This document shows positions 1 to 8,413 of a stretch of DNA of 64,000 nt, piece by piece. Each line of letters starts with the position of its first letter. Within the stretch, counting starts at the first letter, position 1. Position numbers and translations under genes: made by a program. The DNA comes from Turneriella parva DSM 21527 (GTDB lineage Bacteria; Spirochaetota; Leptospiria; Turneriellales; Turneriellaceae): the NCBI RefSeq assembly GCF_000266885.1, contig NC_018020.1, positions 1,364,001 through 1,428,000 of the forward strand. Direction: 5' to 3'. The notes beneath the pieces are model-generated. The model did no database searches and was not told where the DNA came from. It saw nothing but the letters and a program-made list of their open reading frames with translations.

Positions 1-375
1 AACCTGGGCGAGGCTCTCTTCGCCGGTGACATAAACGCCCGCGGCGCTGCGAAGCACCTCGAGCAACAGCGTCGACTTGCCAATGCCGGGTTCGCCGCCG
101 ATCAGAATCACAGCGCCCGCCATGACGCCGCCGCCCAAGATCTGGTCGAATTGCCTGAGGCCGGTCTTCACGAGCGGCTCTGCGGTTGTTGTTGAGGTAA
201 TGAGCTTCGCGCCCTCTGCAGGCCCCGCAGAAGACCCTGCTGGGCTCTCAGCAAAGCGGTTCTCGCTCAGGCTGTTCCAGGCCTTGCACGAAGGGCACTG
301 CCCGTACCATTTGGCAAACGAATCACCGCACTCGGTGCAGAGGTAAGAGACTTTATCTTTTTTGGGTTTTTGCAT
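1..375 (-). CDS. radA: DNA repair protein RadA, N-terminal part (runs off the window)
   Basis: This is the first 125 codons of RadA, a RecA-like ATPase that processes recombination intermediates and drives branch migration. The protein starts at the ATG at 373-375. It has the family's C4 zinc finger (Cys13, Cys16, Cys27, Cys30) followed by a Walker A motif of the form GGEPGIGKST near residue 100, then a V-T-G-E-E-S motif as in other RadA proteins. The central RadA KNRFG motif and the Lon-like C-terminal domain lie outside the window. The next gene downstream of its start is the cox operon, also on the minus strand but separated by about 215 bases with two inverted hairpin repeats. The identification is firm. 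Confidence 0.93.
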   Translation of the reverse strand, partial: MQKPKKDKVSYLCTECGDSFAKWYGQCPSCKAWNSLSENRFAESPAGSSAGPAEGAKLITSTTTAEPLVKTGLRQFDQILGGGVMAGAVILIGGEPGIGKSTLLLEVLRSAAGVYVTGEESLAQV

Positions 376-409
376 TTGTTGAAACAGCCGAGGCTACCTT
401 TTTTTCAGG

Positions 410-435
410 TCATGCTTCGACTGGCTCAGCATGAC
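410..435. repeat. Dispersed hairpin repeat, copy 1
   Basis: A palindromic element with the core TTCGACTGGCTCA between the stem halves TCATGC and GCATGA. The same core with different but complementary stems recurs at 522-550, 9520-9547, 43859-43885 and 57895-57923. It lies in the non-coding stretch between radA and the cox operon, in inverted orientation relative to copy 2. Confidence 0.75.
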
Positions 436-521
436 AATAAAATATTGGGAATGCTATTGTATTCAAGCCACGATTCAATCTGCAAGAAGACCAAGAGCCC
501 GGCTAAAGAACCAAGCACCCT

Positions 522-550
522 TGTCATGCTGAGCCTGTCGAAGCATGACA
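522..550. repeat. Dispersed hairpin repeat, copy 2 (inverted)
   Basis: This is the reverse complement of copy 1 with one core substitution: TGAGCCTGTCGAA between TCATGC and GCATGA. Copies 1 and 2 face each other about 90 bases apart just downstream of ctaF, so together they could form a large hairpin and end cox transcription, although no U-tract is visible. Confidence 0.75.
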
Positions 551-592
551 AGAAAGGCGAACGCAGCCTGTTTGCTGCGCACCAAACGAAGA

Positions 593-916
593 TTACTTTA
601 CGTAGTTCAGCGCAGCTGTTTTTTCTGCGACGTCCCACACCATGGTGGCGACCATCAGAATCACAAACGGAATCGAAAGCGCAGCGAAAAAGACGATGAG
701 CTTCTCTTCCCATTTGAGGTGCATGAAATACAGAGCCACAAGGCCGGCTTTGATCGATGCGATGAACATTGCGATGGAGATGTTCACCGCTACCGAGCCG
801 AAGTCGAGCTTCGCGATTTTGACGGTGACGTATGTCAGAATAATCAGGCCCACGAAAGTGAGCGTGAGCTCTTTCATGTGCGAGTGCGGTGCGTGTCCGG
901 TTTCTGAGTGTGCCAT
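593..916 (-). CDS. ctaF: Cytochrome c oxidase subunit IV
   Basis: A 107-residue membrane protein that fits the small prokaryotic subunit IV of heme-copper oxidases. After a polar, His-containing N-terminus it has three predicted membrane helices (about residues 15-35, 43-67 and 75-97). The motif ALYFMHLKWE in the second to third helix region is typical of the family. It is the last gene of the operon sco-ctaC-ctaD-ctaE-ctaF and starts 11 bases after ctaE. Subunit IV is thought to stabilise the catalytic core. The call rests on position and helix pattern together with the MHLKWE motif. Confidence 0.88.
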   Translation of the reverse strand: MAHSETGHAPHSHMKELTLTFVGLIILTYVTVKIAKLDFGSVAVNISIAMFIASIKAGLVALYFMHLKWEEKLIVFFAALSIPFVILMVATMVWDVAEKTAALNYVK

Positions 917-927
917 GTTATCTCTCC

Positions 928-1725
928 TTATGCGACCAGATAGAGCAGCGGAAACAGGTAGATCCAGATAAGGTCGACAAGGTGCCAGTAAAGGCCCGAA
1001 ACCTCAACAGGAGTGTACCAGCCGGGGTGAAACTCACCTTTGATGCCCTTGTACATTACCCAACCGAGCAGTGAAAGCCCGATAACAATGTGCAGGCCGT
1101 GAATGCCTGTCATGATGAAGTAAAGAAAGAAGAACATGCTGGCAAACGCTGGCTTTGATTTGTCAGTGCTGCCGATGTTGGCGAGGTTGAAAGGCACAAC
1201 CTTGCACTTCTCAACCATCACGTCTTCACCGTGGTGTTTGTCGAACGTGTCTTCGCACTTGTTGTCGGCCTTGAGCGCCTGGTAGAGTTCAGGTGCAATC
1301 GCCGCTTTCGCGAGTTCAACTTCGTGCACCTTGTGGCCATATTCAAACTTCTTGTTAATCAAGAAGCCGATACCGCAAGCGATCGTGATGCCGAACAGAA
1401 TCAGCATCAGGCGGTTGTTGCCGCGCTTGACTGCTTCGATGCCCCAGGCAACGGTAAATGAGCTGAAGAGCAGAATGACTGTGTTCGCGGCGCCGAAGGC
1501 GACGCTCAGTTCTTTCGCCGAAGCATGAAACGCTTCGCCGTCACGGTAATAGGCAATCGCATACGCTGTGAAGAGAATCGCAAAGAGCAGAATCTCTGTG
1601 GCAAGAAAGAGCCACATGCCGAAACGCGACATCGAATAGACGAGCGGCGCTGGGTTGCCCCAGAGGCTGCCGTCGCGTACGGTGCGGCCTTCGTAGGTTG
1701 TGTAACCTGCCTGATTCGAGCCCAT
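928..1725 (-). CDS. ctaE: Cytochrome c oxidase subunit III
   Basis: A 265-residue polytopic protein matching subunit III of aa3-type oxidases. It has the family hallmarks KFGMWLFLATEILLF-like first helix (here SRFGMWLFLATE), the GIHGLHIVIG motif near residue 210, and the closing YWHLVDLIWIYLFPLLYL segment. An unusual soluble insertion of about 60 residues (around 120-185), rich in Lys, Asp and Glu and containing two Cys, sits between helices. Its start codon overlaps the stop of ctaD by one base, so translation is probably coupled. It forms the oxidase core with subunits I and II in the cytoplasmic membrane. Confidence 0.95.
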   Translation of the reverse strand: MGSNQAGYTTYEGRTVRDGSLWGNPAPLVYSMSRFGMWLFLATEILLFAILFTAYAIAYYRDGEAFHASAKELSVAFGAANTVILLFSSFTVAWGIEAVKRGNNRLMLILFGITIACGIGFLINKKFEYGHKVHEVELAKAAIAPELYQALKADNKCEDTFDKHHGEDVMVEKCKVVPFNLANIGSTDKSKPAFASMFFFLYFIMTGIHGLHIVIGLSLLGWVMYKGIKGEFHPGWYTPVEVSGLYWHLVDLIWIYLFPLLYLVA

Positions 1726-3398
1726 TAGTGCGCCCCTTTCTTAGCCGAGTACTTTGTCGGCTCGCCGTCGCGGCCATATTCATATGGCCACTCGGTAATC
1801 GTTGGTATTTCGTGAAAGTTGTGTTCTGGCATCGGTGAAGGTATTTTCCACTCGAGCGTGTTGGCGTTCCACGGGTTATCTCCGCAGGGTTTGCCTTTGA
1901 AGCTTGAGATCACAATGTTCAGAATTGCGGTGAAGTATCCAATGCCGAGCGCATATGCGCCGATGGTCGAGAGCATGTGGTATGTCTGGAACATCGGCTC
2001 GTAGTCGTAATAACGGCGTGGCATGCCCTGTGTGCCCATGAGAAACTGGGGAATAAATGTGAGGTTAAAACCGATGAACACAAAGAGAAAGCTGTAAACA
2101 CCGAACTTCTCATTATACATGCGGCCCGATATCTTCGGCATCCAGTAATAGAGTGCGGCCATGAGCGAAATCACGGTACCACCCTGAATCGTGTAGTGAA
2201 AGTGCGCGATCACGAAATAGGTATCGTGATAGCTGACATCCACCGCAGGTGCTGCAAGCGGCAGACCTGTCAGGCCGCCGATCGCGAACAGAAACACGAA
2301 TGCCAGAGCGTACAGCATCGGGGTTTTGAGGTCGATCTGCCCACCGTAGAGCGTGGTGATCCAGTTGAAGACCTTGATCGCCGTGGGTATCGCGACGAGG
2401 TACGTCAGAAACGAGAAGAAGATAGCAACCGATGACGAGAGCGTGCTCACAAAAAGGTGGTGCGCCCAGACGATGAAGCTCACACCCGCGATCGCGAGTG
2501 AAGAGTAGGCAATCGCCTTGTAGCCGAAGATCGGCTTGCGTGAGAACACGGGCAGAATTTCTGAAACCACACCCATCGCTGGCAGAATCATGATATAAAC
2601 TACCGGGTGCGAATAGAACCAGAAGAAGTGCTGAAAGAGCACCGGGTCGCCGCCCAAAGCCGGGTCGAAGAAACCGATGCCAAAGAAGCGTTCGGCAATC
2701 AGAAGAAAGAGCGTGATACCGATAACGGGAGTTGCCAGCACCTGAATGAGCGAAGTTGAATAGATCGCCCAGCAGAAGAGCGGCATACGCGTCCAGGTCA
2801 TGCCCGGTGCGCGCATCTTGTGGATTGTCACCACAAAGTTAAGACCCGTCAGAATCGACGAGAAACCGAGCGTGAATGCGCCGAGCGTCATGGTGATGAC
2901 ACTGGTACCTGACTTCGCGCTGTAAGGTGTGTAAAATGTCCAGCCGGTGTCTGCGGGGCCACCGAACCAGTTGAACGGGTCAATGAGGCCCACGAGAATC
3001 GTGGCGATACCGAAGAGGTATACCTGATAGCTGAAGCGGTTCAGAATCGGAAAAGCCACATCGCGCGCGCCGATCATAATCGGCATAAAGATGTTACCGA
3101 ACGAAGCGACGATGCCGGGCACGATGAACACGAAGATCATCATCGAGCCGTGCAGCGTGAAGAGTACGTTGTAGGTCTTTTCGTCGACGAACGTCTTACC
3201 GGGAAACATCAGTTCGGTTCTCAGCAGCAGCGCGAATACGCCGCCGATGAGAAATGCGCCGAGGCCGGTGTAAAGGTACAGAAGGCCGATGCGTTTGTGG
3301 TCTACGCTCGAGAGCCATGACATGATACCTTTCTTGCTGAGAAAGTTCTCATGGTGATCGCCGTGTGCGTGATCTGCAGAGTGTGCTATAGATGACAT
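1725..3398 (-). CDS. ctaD: Cytochrome c oxidase subunit I, A2 subtype
   Basis: The 557-residue catalytic subunit, which binds low-spin heme, the high-spin heme and CuB, reduces O2 to water and pumps protons. Twelve hydrophobic segments are visible. The CuB helix reads [12 protein letters not shown]: the usual Glu of HPEVY is missing and a Tyr-Ser pair precedes the His, which is the mark of A2-type (Rhodothermus-like) caa3 oxidases. The WAHHLFV motif (CuB His pair) and the [12 protein letters not shown] motif (heme ligands) are present. Its stop overlaps ctaE by one base and it starts 13 bases after ctaC. The subtype is inferred from the motif. Confidence 0.97.
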   Translation of the reverse strand: MSSIAHSADHAHGDHHENFLSKKGIMSWLSSVDHKRIGLLYLYTGLGAFLIGGVFALLLRTELMFPGKTFVDEKTYNVLFTLHGSMMIFVFIVPGIVASFGNIFMPIMIGARDVAFPILNRFSYQVYLFGIATILVGLIDPFNWFGGPADTGWTFYTPYSAKSGTSVITMTLGAFTLGFSSILTGLNFVVTIHKMRAPGMTWTRMPLFCWAIYSTSLIQVLATPVIGITLFLLIAERFFGIGFFDPALGGDPVLFQHFFWFYSHPVVYIMILPAMGVVSEILPVFSRKPIFGYKAIAYSSLAIAGVSFIVWAHHLFVSTLSSSVAIFFSFLTYLVAIPTAIKVFNWITTLYGGQIDLKTPMLYALAFVFLFAIGGLTGLPLAAPAVDVSYHDTYFVIAHFHYTIQGGTVISLMAALYYWMPKISGRMYNEKFGVYSFLFVFIGFNLTFIPQFLMGTQGMPRRYYDYEPMFQTYHMLSTIGAYALGIGYFTAILNIVISSFKGKPCGDNPWNANTLEWKIPSPMPEHNFHEIPTITEWPYEYGRDGEPTKYSAKKGAH

Positions 3399-3411
3399 CG
3401 TTCTCCCCTTT

Positions 3412-4509
3412 TTATTTCAATGACTTGATGAAAGCAACGAGGTATTTCACATCGCCCTCTTCAACACCCATGTTGGGCATTGGTGCATAACCCTTAACGA
3501 CTTTCGCCGCAGGCTTCAGCATCGACTCTTTCAGGTAGGCGTCGTCGACCTTGATTTTACCGGTAGTGAGAATCTCTTCTTTGCCGTAGAGACCTTTGAA
3601 CGACGGCGCGGCGCCGCCCGCTGCGCCTGAAACGTTATGGCAGGCAAGGCAACCTTTCGCGCCGTAGAGTTCTTTACCCTTGGCAATAAGCGCTGTCTCG
3701 TCGACCGGCCCGCCCGATGCGTCCTGGTCGAGTTCTTTCTGCAGCAGCGCGAGCTTTTCAGCCTTCCACTTATCGAAGTCGGCAGGCTCCATAACCTGAA
3801 TCATGCCGAGCATGCCCGAGTGTTTGTCGCCGCAATATTCGTTACAGGTAATGACAAATTCGCCAACAGTTGTGGGTTCAAACCACAGGCGCGAGGTCAG
3901 GCCTGGCACAACGTCTTGTTTTACGTAGAATGCGGGGATAGTGAAGCTGTGGATAACATCGGTCGAAGTCATCTGCATCACGTACTTGCGGCCTTTCGCA
4001 ACAACAAAGCGAACCTGGTCTTTTTGCAGTTCATCTTGTAGTTTATTCGATTTGATGCTGTCTTCGGTGGGGTTAACGTTCTTGCTGGTGAGCTTGATGC
4101 ACTTTTCAGCGTTTGTTTTCGCGTTTTTTACGCAGTATGGGTATTTAATATCCCACAGCCACTGGCGGCCGGTAAGCTGAATGATTTCGCCGTCTTTCGG
4201 CATGTTGCGCAGTTTCACGAATGACGCGACGCCGTAGTAGAAGATGACGCCGAGAATCAGGGTCGGCAGCACAGTCCAGATGATTTCGGCTGTGGTATGG
4301 TGGGTGAGGTAAAGCGTTTGTTTGTTGGCTTCACCCTTGCGACGGCGGTATTTGATCACAAAGTAGATCAACACACCCTCGACGAGAATGAAAGCGACGA
4401 GGCTGATACCATTGATCAGGTCGGCGGCAAACTTGACTTCAGAGGCAACGGTCGATGCCGTGGGTGCATGGGTAATAAAACCCAGTGCTGCATGGATAAA
4501 ACTCGTCAT
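3412..4509 (-). CDS. ctaC: Cytochrome c oxidase subunit II with fused cytochrome c (caa3 type)
   Basis: A 365-residue fusion. Two N-terminal membrane helices (about 29-52 and 72-96) are followed by the periplasmic cupredoxin domain with the complete CuA motif [12 protein letters not shown], and then a C-terminal class I cytochrome c domain with CLACH for heme attachment and a Met (PMPNM) as likely axial ligand. The fusion makes this a caa3-type enzyme that takes electrons from a soluble or membrane cytochrome c and passes them to subunit I. A soluble insert of about 50 residues containing two Cys lies between the WLWDIKYP segment and the cupredoxin core. It is followed by ctaD after 13 bases. 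Confidence 0.96.
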   Translation of the reverse strand: MTSFIHAALGFITHAPTASTVASEVKFAADLINGISLVAFILVEGVLIYFVIKYRRRKGEANKQTLYLTHHTTAEIIWTVLPTLILGVIFYYGVASFVKLRNMPKDGEIIQLTGRQWLWDIKYPYCVKNAKTNAEKCIKLTSKNVNPTEDSIKSNKLQDELQKDQVRFVVAKGRKYVMQMTSTDVIHSFTIPAFYVKQDVVPGLTSRLWFEPTTVGEFVITCNEYCGDKHSGMLGMIQVMEPADFDKWKAEKLALLQKELDQDASGGPVDETALIAKGKELYGAKGCLACHNVSGAAGGAAPSFKGLYGKEEILTTGKIKVDDAYLKESMLKPAAKVVKGYAPMPNMGVEEGDVKYLVAFIKSLK

Positions 4510-4529
4510 TACTTTCCCCTAATTCGTTG

Positions 4530-5720
4530 CTACGCTTTCGCGCGCTTGAGTCTTTCGCGGTACCAAAGCACCCCAAGCAGAAGAACCACCAGAATTAAGG
4601 TGGCAATACCGCCCAGGCGCATGACGCGCCAAGCCACCAAACTGTATTTGCGCTTCACCGGGTCAAAACTATAACAGGTCAACATTAACCTGTCGCCGAT
4701 TGTTTTTGAAACCTTGCCGTCTGCCGCTTCGAGCAGCGCCAGGCGGTAATCGGTCTGAGCATATTCGACTCCATAGAGATAACGCGAAACCTTGAGGTCG
4801 GGTGTGGTAACGATCAGCGCCGCGGGGTGAACATATTCAACGTCTTTTTTGCGCGGGTTCGTCGACGTCTCTTTCAGGTAGCGAAAACCGATCGCTTTCG
4901 AAATCGCCGCGATATTCTCGATGCTGCCGGTAAAGAACCGCCAGTGGGATATATAACCGTCAAGGTTCTGGTCGGTCACCTGCGTTAATTTTCTGAGGTA
5001 GTTTTTCTGTTTCACCTGCGCCAGCTGGTGCTTTTCATCAGGGTGAAAGCTATACGCGACGACCAGGTAGTCCTTTCCCAGCGCATAGCGGTTCTCTTTT
5101 TCAATCGCCTGCAAAAGCCCATTCAGAGTAAGTGTACACAGGTGGGGGCAATTATAGTAAACTGGCGCTATAATAACAGGGCGTTTGCCGTCGGCAAGTT
5201 GACCCAACGTGACATTTTTACCATTTTCATCGACCAGCACAAGTTTTGACAGATCGCCGCCAATCTGCTCTTCGATCGTCACCTCGGCCGGAGGGGGTGT
5301 TTTGGCGATGGTATCATCGGCCGGCGGCAACGCCGTCCTTGGCGCCGCCGGCTCAGAGACGTCGTGTCTCCCCACCTGCGGCAACGCCGTCCTTGGCGCC
5401 GCCGGCTCAGAGACGTCGTGTCTCCCCACCTGCGGCAACGCCGTCCTTGGCGCCGCCGGCTCAGAGACGTCGTGTCTCCCCACCTGCGGCAACGCCGTCC
5501 TTGGCGCCGCCGGCTCAGAGACGTCGTGTCTCCCCACCTGCGGCAACGCCGTCCTTGGCGCCGCCGGCTCAGAGACGTCGTGTCTCCCCACCTGCGGCAA
5601 CGCCGTCCTTGGCGCCGCCGGCTCGGAGACATCGTGTCTCCCGACCGCTGGCAGATCTGCAGAAAGCTGCGTGGCCGTCGAAATTAAGGCGACCGATAAC
5701 AGAACTTGAGAAATCCTCAT
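4530..5720 (-). CDS. SCO1/SenC-family copper chaperone with internal 18-residue repeats
   Basis: A 396-residue membrane-anchored Sco protein, expected to deliver copper to the CuA site of the oxidase encoded directly downstream. The chosen ATG (5718-5720) opens a signal peptide ending near TQLSA; a longer frame from a TTG at 5771 would bury this signal. Residues about 23-130 are six tandem copies of an 18-residue Pro/Ala-rich unit (VGRHDVSEPAAPRTALPQ). The thioredoxin-like domain follows, with the copper ligands in NCPHLC and the His of YVHPAALIV. The C-terminus has one more helix (LGGIATLILVVLLLGVLWY) and a basic tail. The repeat region is not part of the normal Sco fold and is probably a disordered linker. 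Confidence 0.92.
   Translation of the reverse strand: MRISQVLLSVALISTATQLSADLPAVGRHDVSEPAAPRTALPQVGRHDVSEPAAPRTALPQVGRHDVSEPAAPRTALPQVGRHDVSEPAAPRTALPQVGRHDVSEPAAPRTALPQVGRHDVSEPAAPRTALPPADDTIAKTPPPAEVTIEEQIGGDLSKLVLVDENGKNVTLGQLADGKRPVIIAPVYYNCPHLCTLTLNGLLQAIEKENRYALGKDYLVVAYSFHPDEKHQLAQVKQKNYLRKLTQVTDQNLDGYISHWRFFTGSIENIAAISKAIGFRYLKETSTNPRKKDVEYVHPAALIVTTPDLKVSRYLYGVEYAQTDYRLALLEAADGKVSKTIGDRLMLTCYSFDPVKRKYSLVAWRVMRLGGIATLILVVLLLGVLWYRERLKRAKA
5325..5650. repeat. Six tandem 54-bp repeats inside the Sco gene
   Basis: Five near-identical 54-bp units and one divergent unit (the copy nearest the gene start, about 5600-5650). Each unit is a multiple of three, so all frames stay open. On the minus strand the divergent unit contains GGAGACACGATGTCTCC, a perfect 7-bp-arm hairpin with a CGA loop, while the others carry GGAGACACGACGTCTCT with the pairing partly lost. 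This suggests that a palindromic element entered the gene in frame and was then amplified. Confidence 0.93.
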
Positions 5721-5780
5721 ATGCACCAAGGCATGCCTGCGAAGCCGGTCAGGGTGAAACGAGTTTTTCAAATTTGCGAT

Positions 5781-6721
5781 CTACTGCATGATCTTGAAAA
5801 ATTCGAGCAGCCGCTTTTCCATAAAAGACGCCGACATGCGCAGGTTGAGCAGCATCGCACAGTGGCCGCCGGTCTCTGGCATTTCGAGTGTGAAGTTTTT
5901 ACTCTTGCCGGCAAACCGCTGCGGGTAGCACTCGCGACTCAAGAACGGGTCATCAATGGGGTTGAGCAGCAACGCCGGCACCCGAATTGCATTCAATACC
6001 GGCAGCGAGCTACACTGCTGGTAATAAACCTTTTCATCGGGAAACCCGTTCCACGGGGCGGTGTAGTGGGCGTCGAGTTGGCCAAGCGTGCGAATACGTT
6101 TCGCGAATTTTTTGGTATCGATGCGGTAGCCGCGCCTGGTCGTTTTGGTATTGAACTTTGCATGAAAGTCGCGCAGAAAGCGTTTCAGGTAAAGGCGATT
6201 TTCTTTTGCTTCAATTTGCGCCTGCGAGCTGACGAGATCAACCGGCGCGCAGACTGCCGCGACCGACTGAATTTCTTTCGCGATAGTTTTACCTTCACGC
6301 GCAGCGTAGAGCAGCGTGAGGTTACCGCCAAGGCTAAAACCGGCGAGCCAGATCTTTTTGAAACCTTTCGCGAGTGCATGCCGCACGACCGCTGCGAGAT
6401 CTTCGGTTCGGCCGCTGTGATAAAAATGCAGTGCCCGGTTCGGTTCGCCCGAACAGCCCCGCATATTCCATGCAACTGCCGAGGTGCCGGCAGCGTTTGC
6501 TGCGCATACTGTGTGCAAAATATATTTGCTGTGGCTCGAACCTTCCATGCCGTGGGTTAAAATCACGAGCTGATTATTTTTTGTACCCGGTTTTTTGCCG
6601 AATTCTTTTTGGTTGGCAAGCGACCAGTCAAGATCGACAAAATCACCATCGGCGAGTTCAAGCCGTTCGCGATAATACTGCACGCGAGGCCTTTTTCTCA
6701 GCAGCGCGCAGGCAACTGCAG
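5781..6721 (-). pseudogene. YheT-type alpha/beta hydrolase, 3' part, split by an IS element
   Basis: This is the large C-terminal part of a YheT/EMB8-family hydrolase. Visible features are the family opening RERLELADGDFVDLDW, the oxyanion-region HGMEGSSHSKYI, the nucleophile elbow GFSLGGN, and the closing Asp and His in NPIDDPFL and GGHCAML. The first 24 codons lie at 8014-8086, on the far side of the IS at 6722-8013. Removing the IS and one copy of its 6-bp flank rejoins the two parts in frame into 335 codons (HFHTVAVVACALLRKRPRVQ across the junction). A shortened product from the GTG at 6683 would lack the N-terminal segment, so the gene is probably inactive. It lies upstream of the sco-cta operon, on the same strand. 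Confidence 0.9.
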
Positions 6722-6743
6722 TGACCCCCGAAAACCGGACAGC

Positions 6744-7565
6744 TTAACCTGCTGCCATTAGGTTCCTGTATTCAACCGGCGAACGCATCTTCAAGCCTTT
6801 ATGGGGCGCATGATGGTTGTAGTCATGCATCCAGTCTGAAATCTGCGGCATTACTTTCCACGCGGATTCAAGGCGATTTATGTAAACGTAATCGCGCTTG
6901 AATGTTTTCACAAATGCTTCGGCCATACCGTTGCTTTCAGGGCTATAGGCAGGCGTCGTGCAGACTTGAAAGCCGATGGAAGATGCAAAATGAACCGTTT
7001 CACGGCTCGTGAATTGTGGGCCATTATCACTGAGCAGTTGAATGGTGTGTGGGCATTCAGCCTTGCCAAAGCGCTCTTCGACTGCACCGAGCAGCATGTC
7101 GCGAATGTTCAGACCGTCGATGCCGACGGTGCTGCTAAAGTGATTGATGACTTGCCGATCGTGGCAATCCAGAACAAACGCCACCCAGACGTGAGTGCCA
7201 TCCCAGGTAAGCACGCCAAATATATCCATGCACCAGCGCACGTCACTTTTCGCCGTGATGATTCTGCCATCATGCACAAGGGTGCGACGGCTTGCAACTT
7301 TTTGCAGCAGCAACTGGTGCACCTTCATCAATCGGTAGACGCGCTTCTTATTCACGCGTGAAAAGCCTTGTTTTTCAAGGGTTTTGTTGAGCATTGCTGT
7401 CACGCGTCTATACCCGTAAGTCGGTCTTTCATCACAGATGCGTCGGATTTCCGGCAGTACTCGTTCATCTACCGTCTGGTCGGTTTTATTTCCGCGTCGT
7501 GAGGATTTCAAGCTTTCATAGAGGTTGGATCGAGATACGCGCAATACATCCGCTACCTGATTCAC
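6744..7565 (-). CDS. IS2-like transposase OrfB (DDE integrase)
   Basis: A 273-residue transposase catalytic protein. It has an N-terminal helix-turn-helix-like segment (VADVLRVSRSNLYESL), the HTH_21-type segment RPTYGYRRV, and a retroviral-type integrase core. The acidic triad is visible as Asp in RWCMDIFG, Asp in LLSDNGPQF and Glu in SNGMAEAFVK, with 35 residues between the last two. It closely follows the pattern of IS2 OrfB (CCDREAL/LDCHDRQV, SPESNG, VKTFKRDYV). The active transposase of this family is normally an OrfAB fusion made by a -1 frameshift near the orfA/orfB junction at 7562-7565. Confidence 0.95.
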   Translation of the reverse strand: MNQVADVLRVSRSNLYESLKSSRRGNKTDQTVDERVLPEIRRICDERPTYGYRRVTAMLNKTLEKQGFSRVNKKRVYRLMKVHQLLLQKVASRRTLVHDGRIITAKSDVRWCMDIFGVLTWDGTHVWVAFVLDCHDRQVINHFSSTVGIDGLNIRDMLLGAVEERFGKAECPHTIQLLSDNGPQFTSRETVHFASSIGFQVCTTPAYSPESNGMAEAFVKTFKRDYVYINRLESAWKVMPQISDWMHDYNHHAPHKGLKMRSPVEYRNLMAAG

Positions 7566-7957
7566 TCGAAACCCTCGATGCCGCGCAATGGCTTGTGCGA
7601 GATCAGTTTTTTTTCGCGTCCAATACGCACGGCTTCCTTGAGGATTTCAACTTCTTCCGTCTTACGACCCAAAATGCTCTCCAGCCGACGGATGCGCTCT
7701 TGGAGCTGCCTGACCTGCGATACGGGCAATACTTCCTCTTCGCTGCCAACAGCCGTCAGAGCGCCAGCCTCTTTCAGCTTTTTCCATTTGAAAATCTGCG
7801 TCGCTGCGATTCCATGTTTTCGGGCCACATACGACATGCTCATACCGGGCTGTTCGGCCTCTACCAGAATCTCCAGTTTCTCCGCGACCGACCATCTGCG
7901 CCGCCGCTGGACGGTTGTGACTAACTCTACCTTAGCCTTAGTACTATCATTATTCAT
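7562..7957 (-). CDS. IS2-like transposase OrfA (DNA-binding)
   Basis: A 131-residue protein with an N-terminal helix-turn-helix (RRRWSVAEKLEILVEAEQPGM, then VARKHGIAATQIFKWKK) and a leucine-zipper-like coiled coil (VRQLQERIRRLESILGRKTEE). It resembles IS2 InsC/OrfA throughout, including the LLKEAV-like and LISHKPL C-terminal motifs. It binds the terminal repeats and is the N-terminal part of the OrfAB fusion. The stop overlaps the start of orfB (ATGA), and the ATG is at 7955-7957. Confidence 0.94.
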   Translation of the reverse strand: MNNDSTKAKVELVTTVQRRRRWSVAEKLEILVEAEQPGMSMSYVARKHGIAATQIFKWKKLKEAGALTAVGSEEEVLPVSQVRQLQERIRRLESILGRKTEEVEILKEAVRIGREKKLISHKPLRGIEGFE

Positions 7958-8013
7958 ATCACTACTCCTATGTCTTAGGAGCAGGATAAGGTGTCCGGTG
8001 ATTTAGGGGGTCG

Positions 8014-8086
8014 CTACAGCAACCGTGTGAAAGTGAGGATTTCTAAAGAATCGCGGGCTTTGGTATGAAGACGTGATTACGGGCAT
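8014..8086 (-). pseudogene. YheT-type hydrolase, 5' fragment (24 codons)
   Basis: The ATG at 8084-8086 opens MPVITSSYQSPRFFRNPHFH, ending TVAV before the IS. The N-P-H-x-x-T pattern is the N-terminal signature of YheT-family hydrolases. The reading frame continues exactly into the fragment at 5781-6715 when the IS and one target copy are removed. A TAG lies two codons upstream of the ATG, fixing the start. Confidence 0.85.
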
Positions 8087-8413
8087 CTGCTAGCAGTTTT
8101 CACACTGTTGTTTATATAATATAATATATATCTTAAATTATACAATAACAATAACCGTGTGGATATGTGGAAAACGCCTAAAACCCTTGTAAATATTATG
8201 TCTCCTCATATTTATCGATGAACTTTTTTGACATCTTACCCTGCAAGGCTCAACATGCTTGCTTAGCAGGCTCAAGAAATGTGCACGACTGTGGAATATT
8301 GCGGCCAGATTGTGAATAACCACGAATACGTGGGTTTTTGATTTATCTGCAACTTTCTGACCCATTGCGCAAAAGTGCTTTTCAGCCACTCGGCTGCTCC
8401 ATGCGCTGATTTT
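8087..8413. other. Intergenic region with AT-rich tract and DnaA-box-like 9-mers
   Basis: A 327-base stretch without a gene. Bases 8108-8154 are almost pure A+T. Next to it are TGTGGATAT (8158-8166) and TGTGGAAAA (8166-8174), and further on TGTGGAATA (8290-8298) and TGTGAATAA (8311-8319). The second and fourth match the reverse complement of the DnaA box TTWTNCACA, and the others differ by one base. The region should also hold the promoters of the split hydrolase (minus) and the DsbA-like gene (plus), but no clear promoter was recognised. Confidence 0.35.

Larger units (their letters stand above)
6722..8013 (-). mobile_element. IS3-family insertion sequence, IS2 group
   Basis: A 1292-bp element with imperfect terminal inverted repeats: TGACCCCCGAAAACCGGACA at one end and the complement of CGACCCCCTAAATCACCGGACA at the other, resembling the ends of IS2. 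It carries orfA and orfB with a 4-base overlap, the usual IS3-family arrangement. The flanks are ctgcag (6716-6721) and ctacag (8014-8019), consistent with a 5- to 6-bp target duplication that has since lost one match. Both ORFs look intact. It interrupts the hydrolase at 5781-8086. Confidence 0.93.

Noticed and set aside
3637-4041. 134-codon plus-strand frame inside ctaC
   Set aside because: Antisense shadow of a clearly coding cytochrome oxidase gene.
5209-5791. Long open frames on both strands across the Sco repeat
   Set aside because: A 54-bp unit is a multiple of three, so all frames stay open; these are shadows of the repeat.
8087-8413. Calling oriC here
   Set aside because: DnaA-box-like sites and an AT-rich tract are suggestive, but no origin-linked genes or skew evidence are available in the window.
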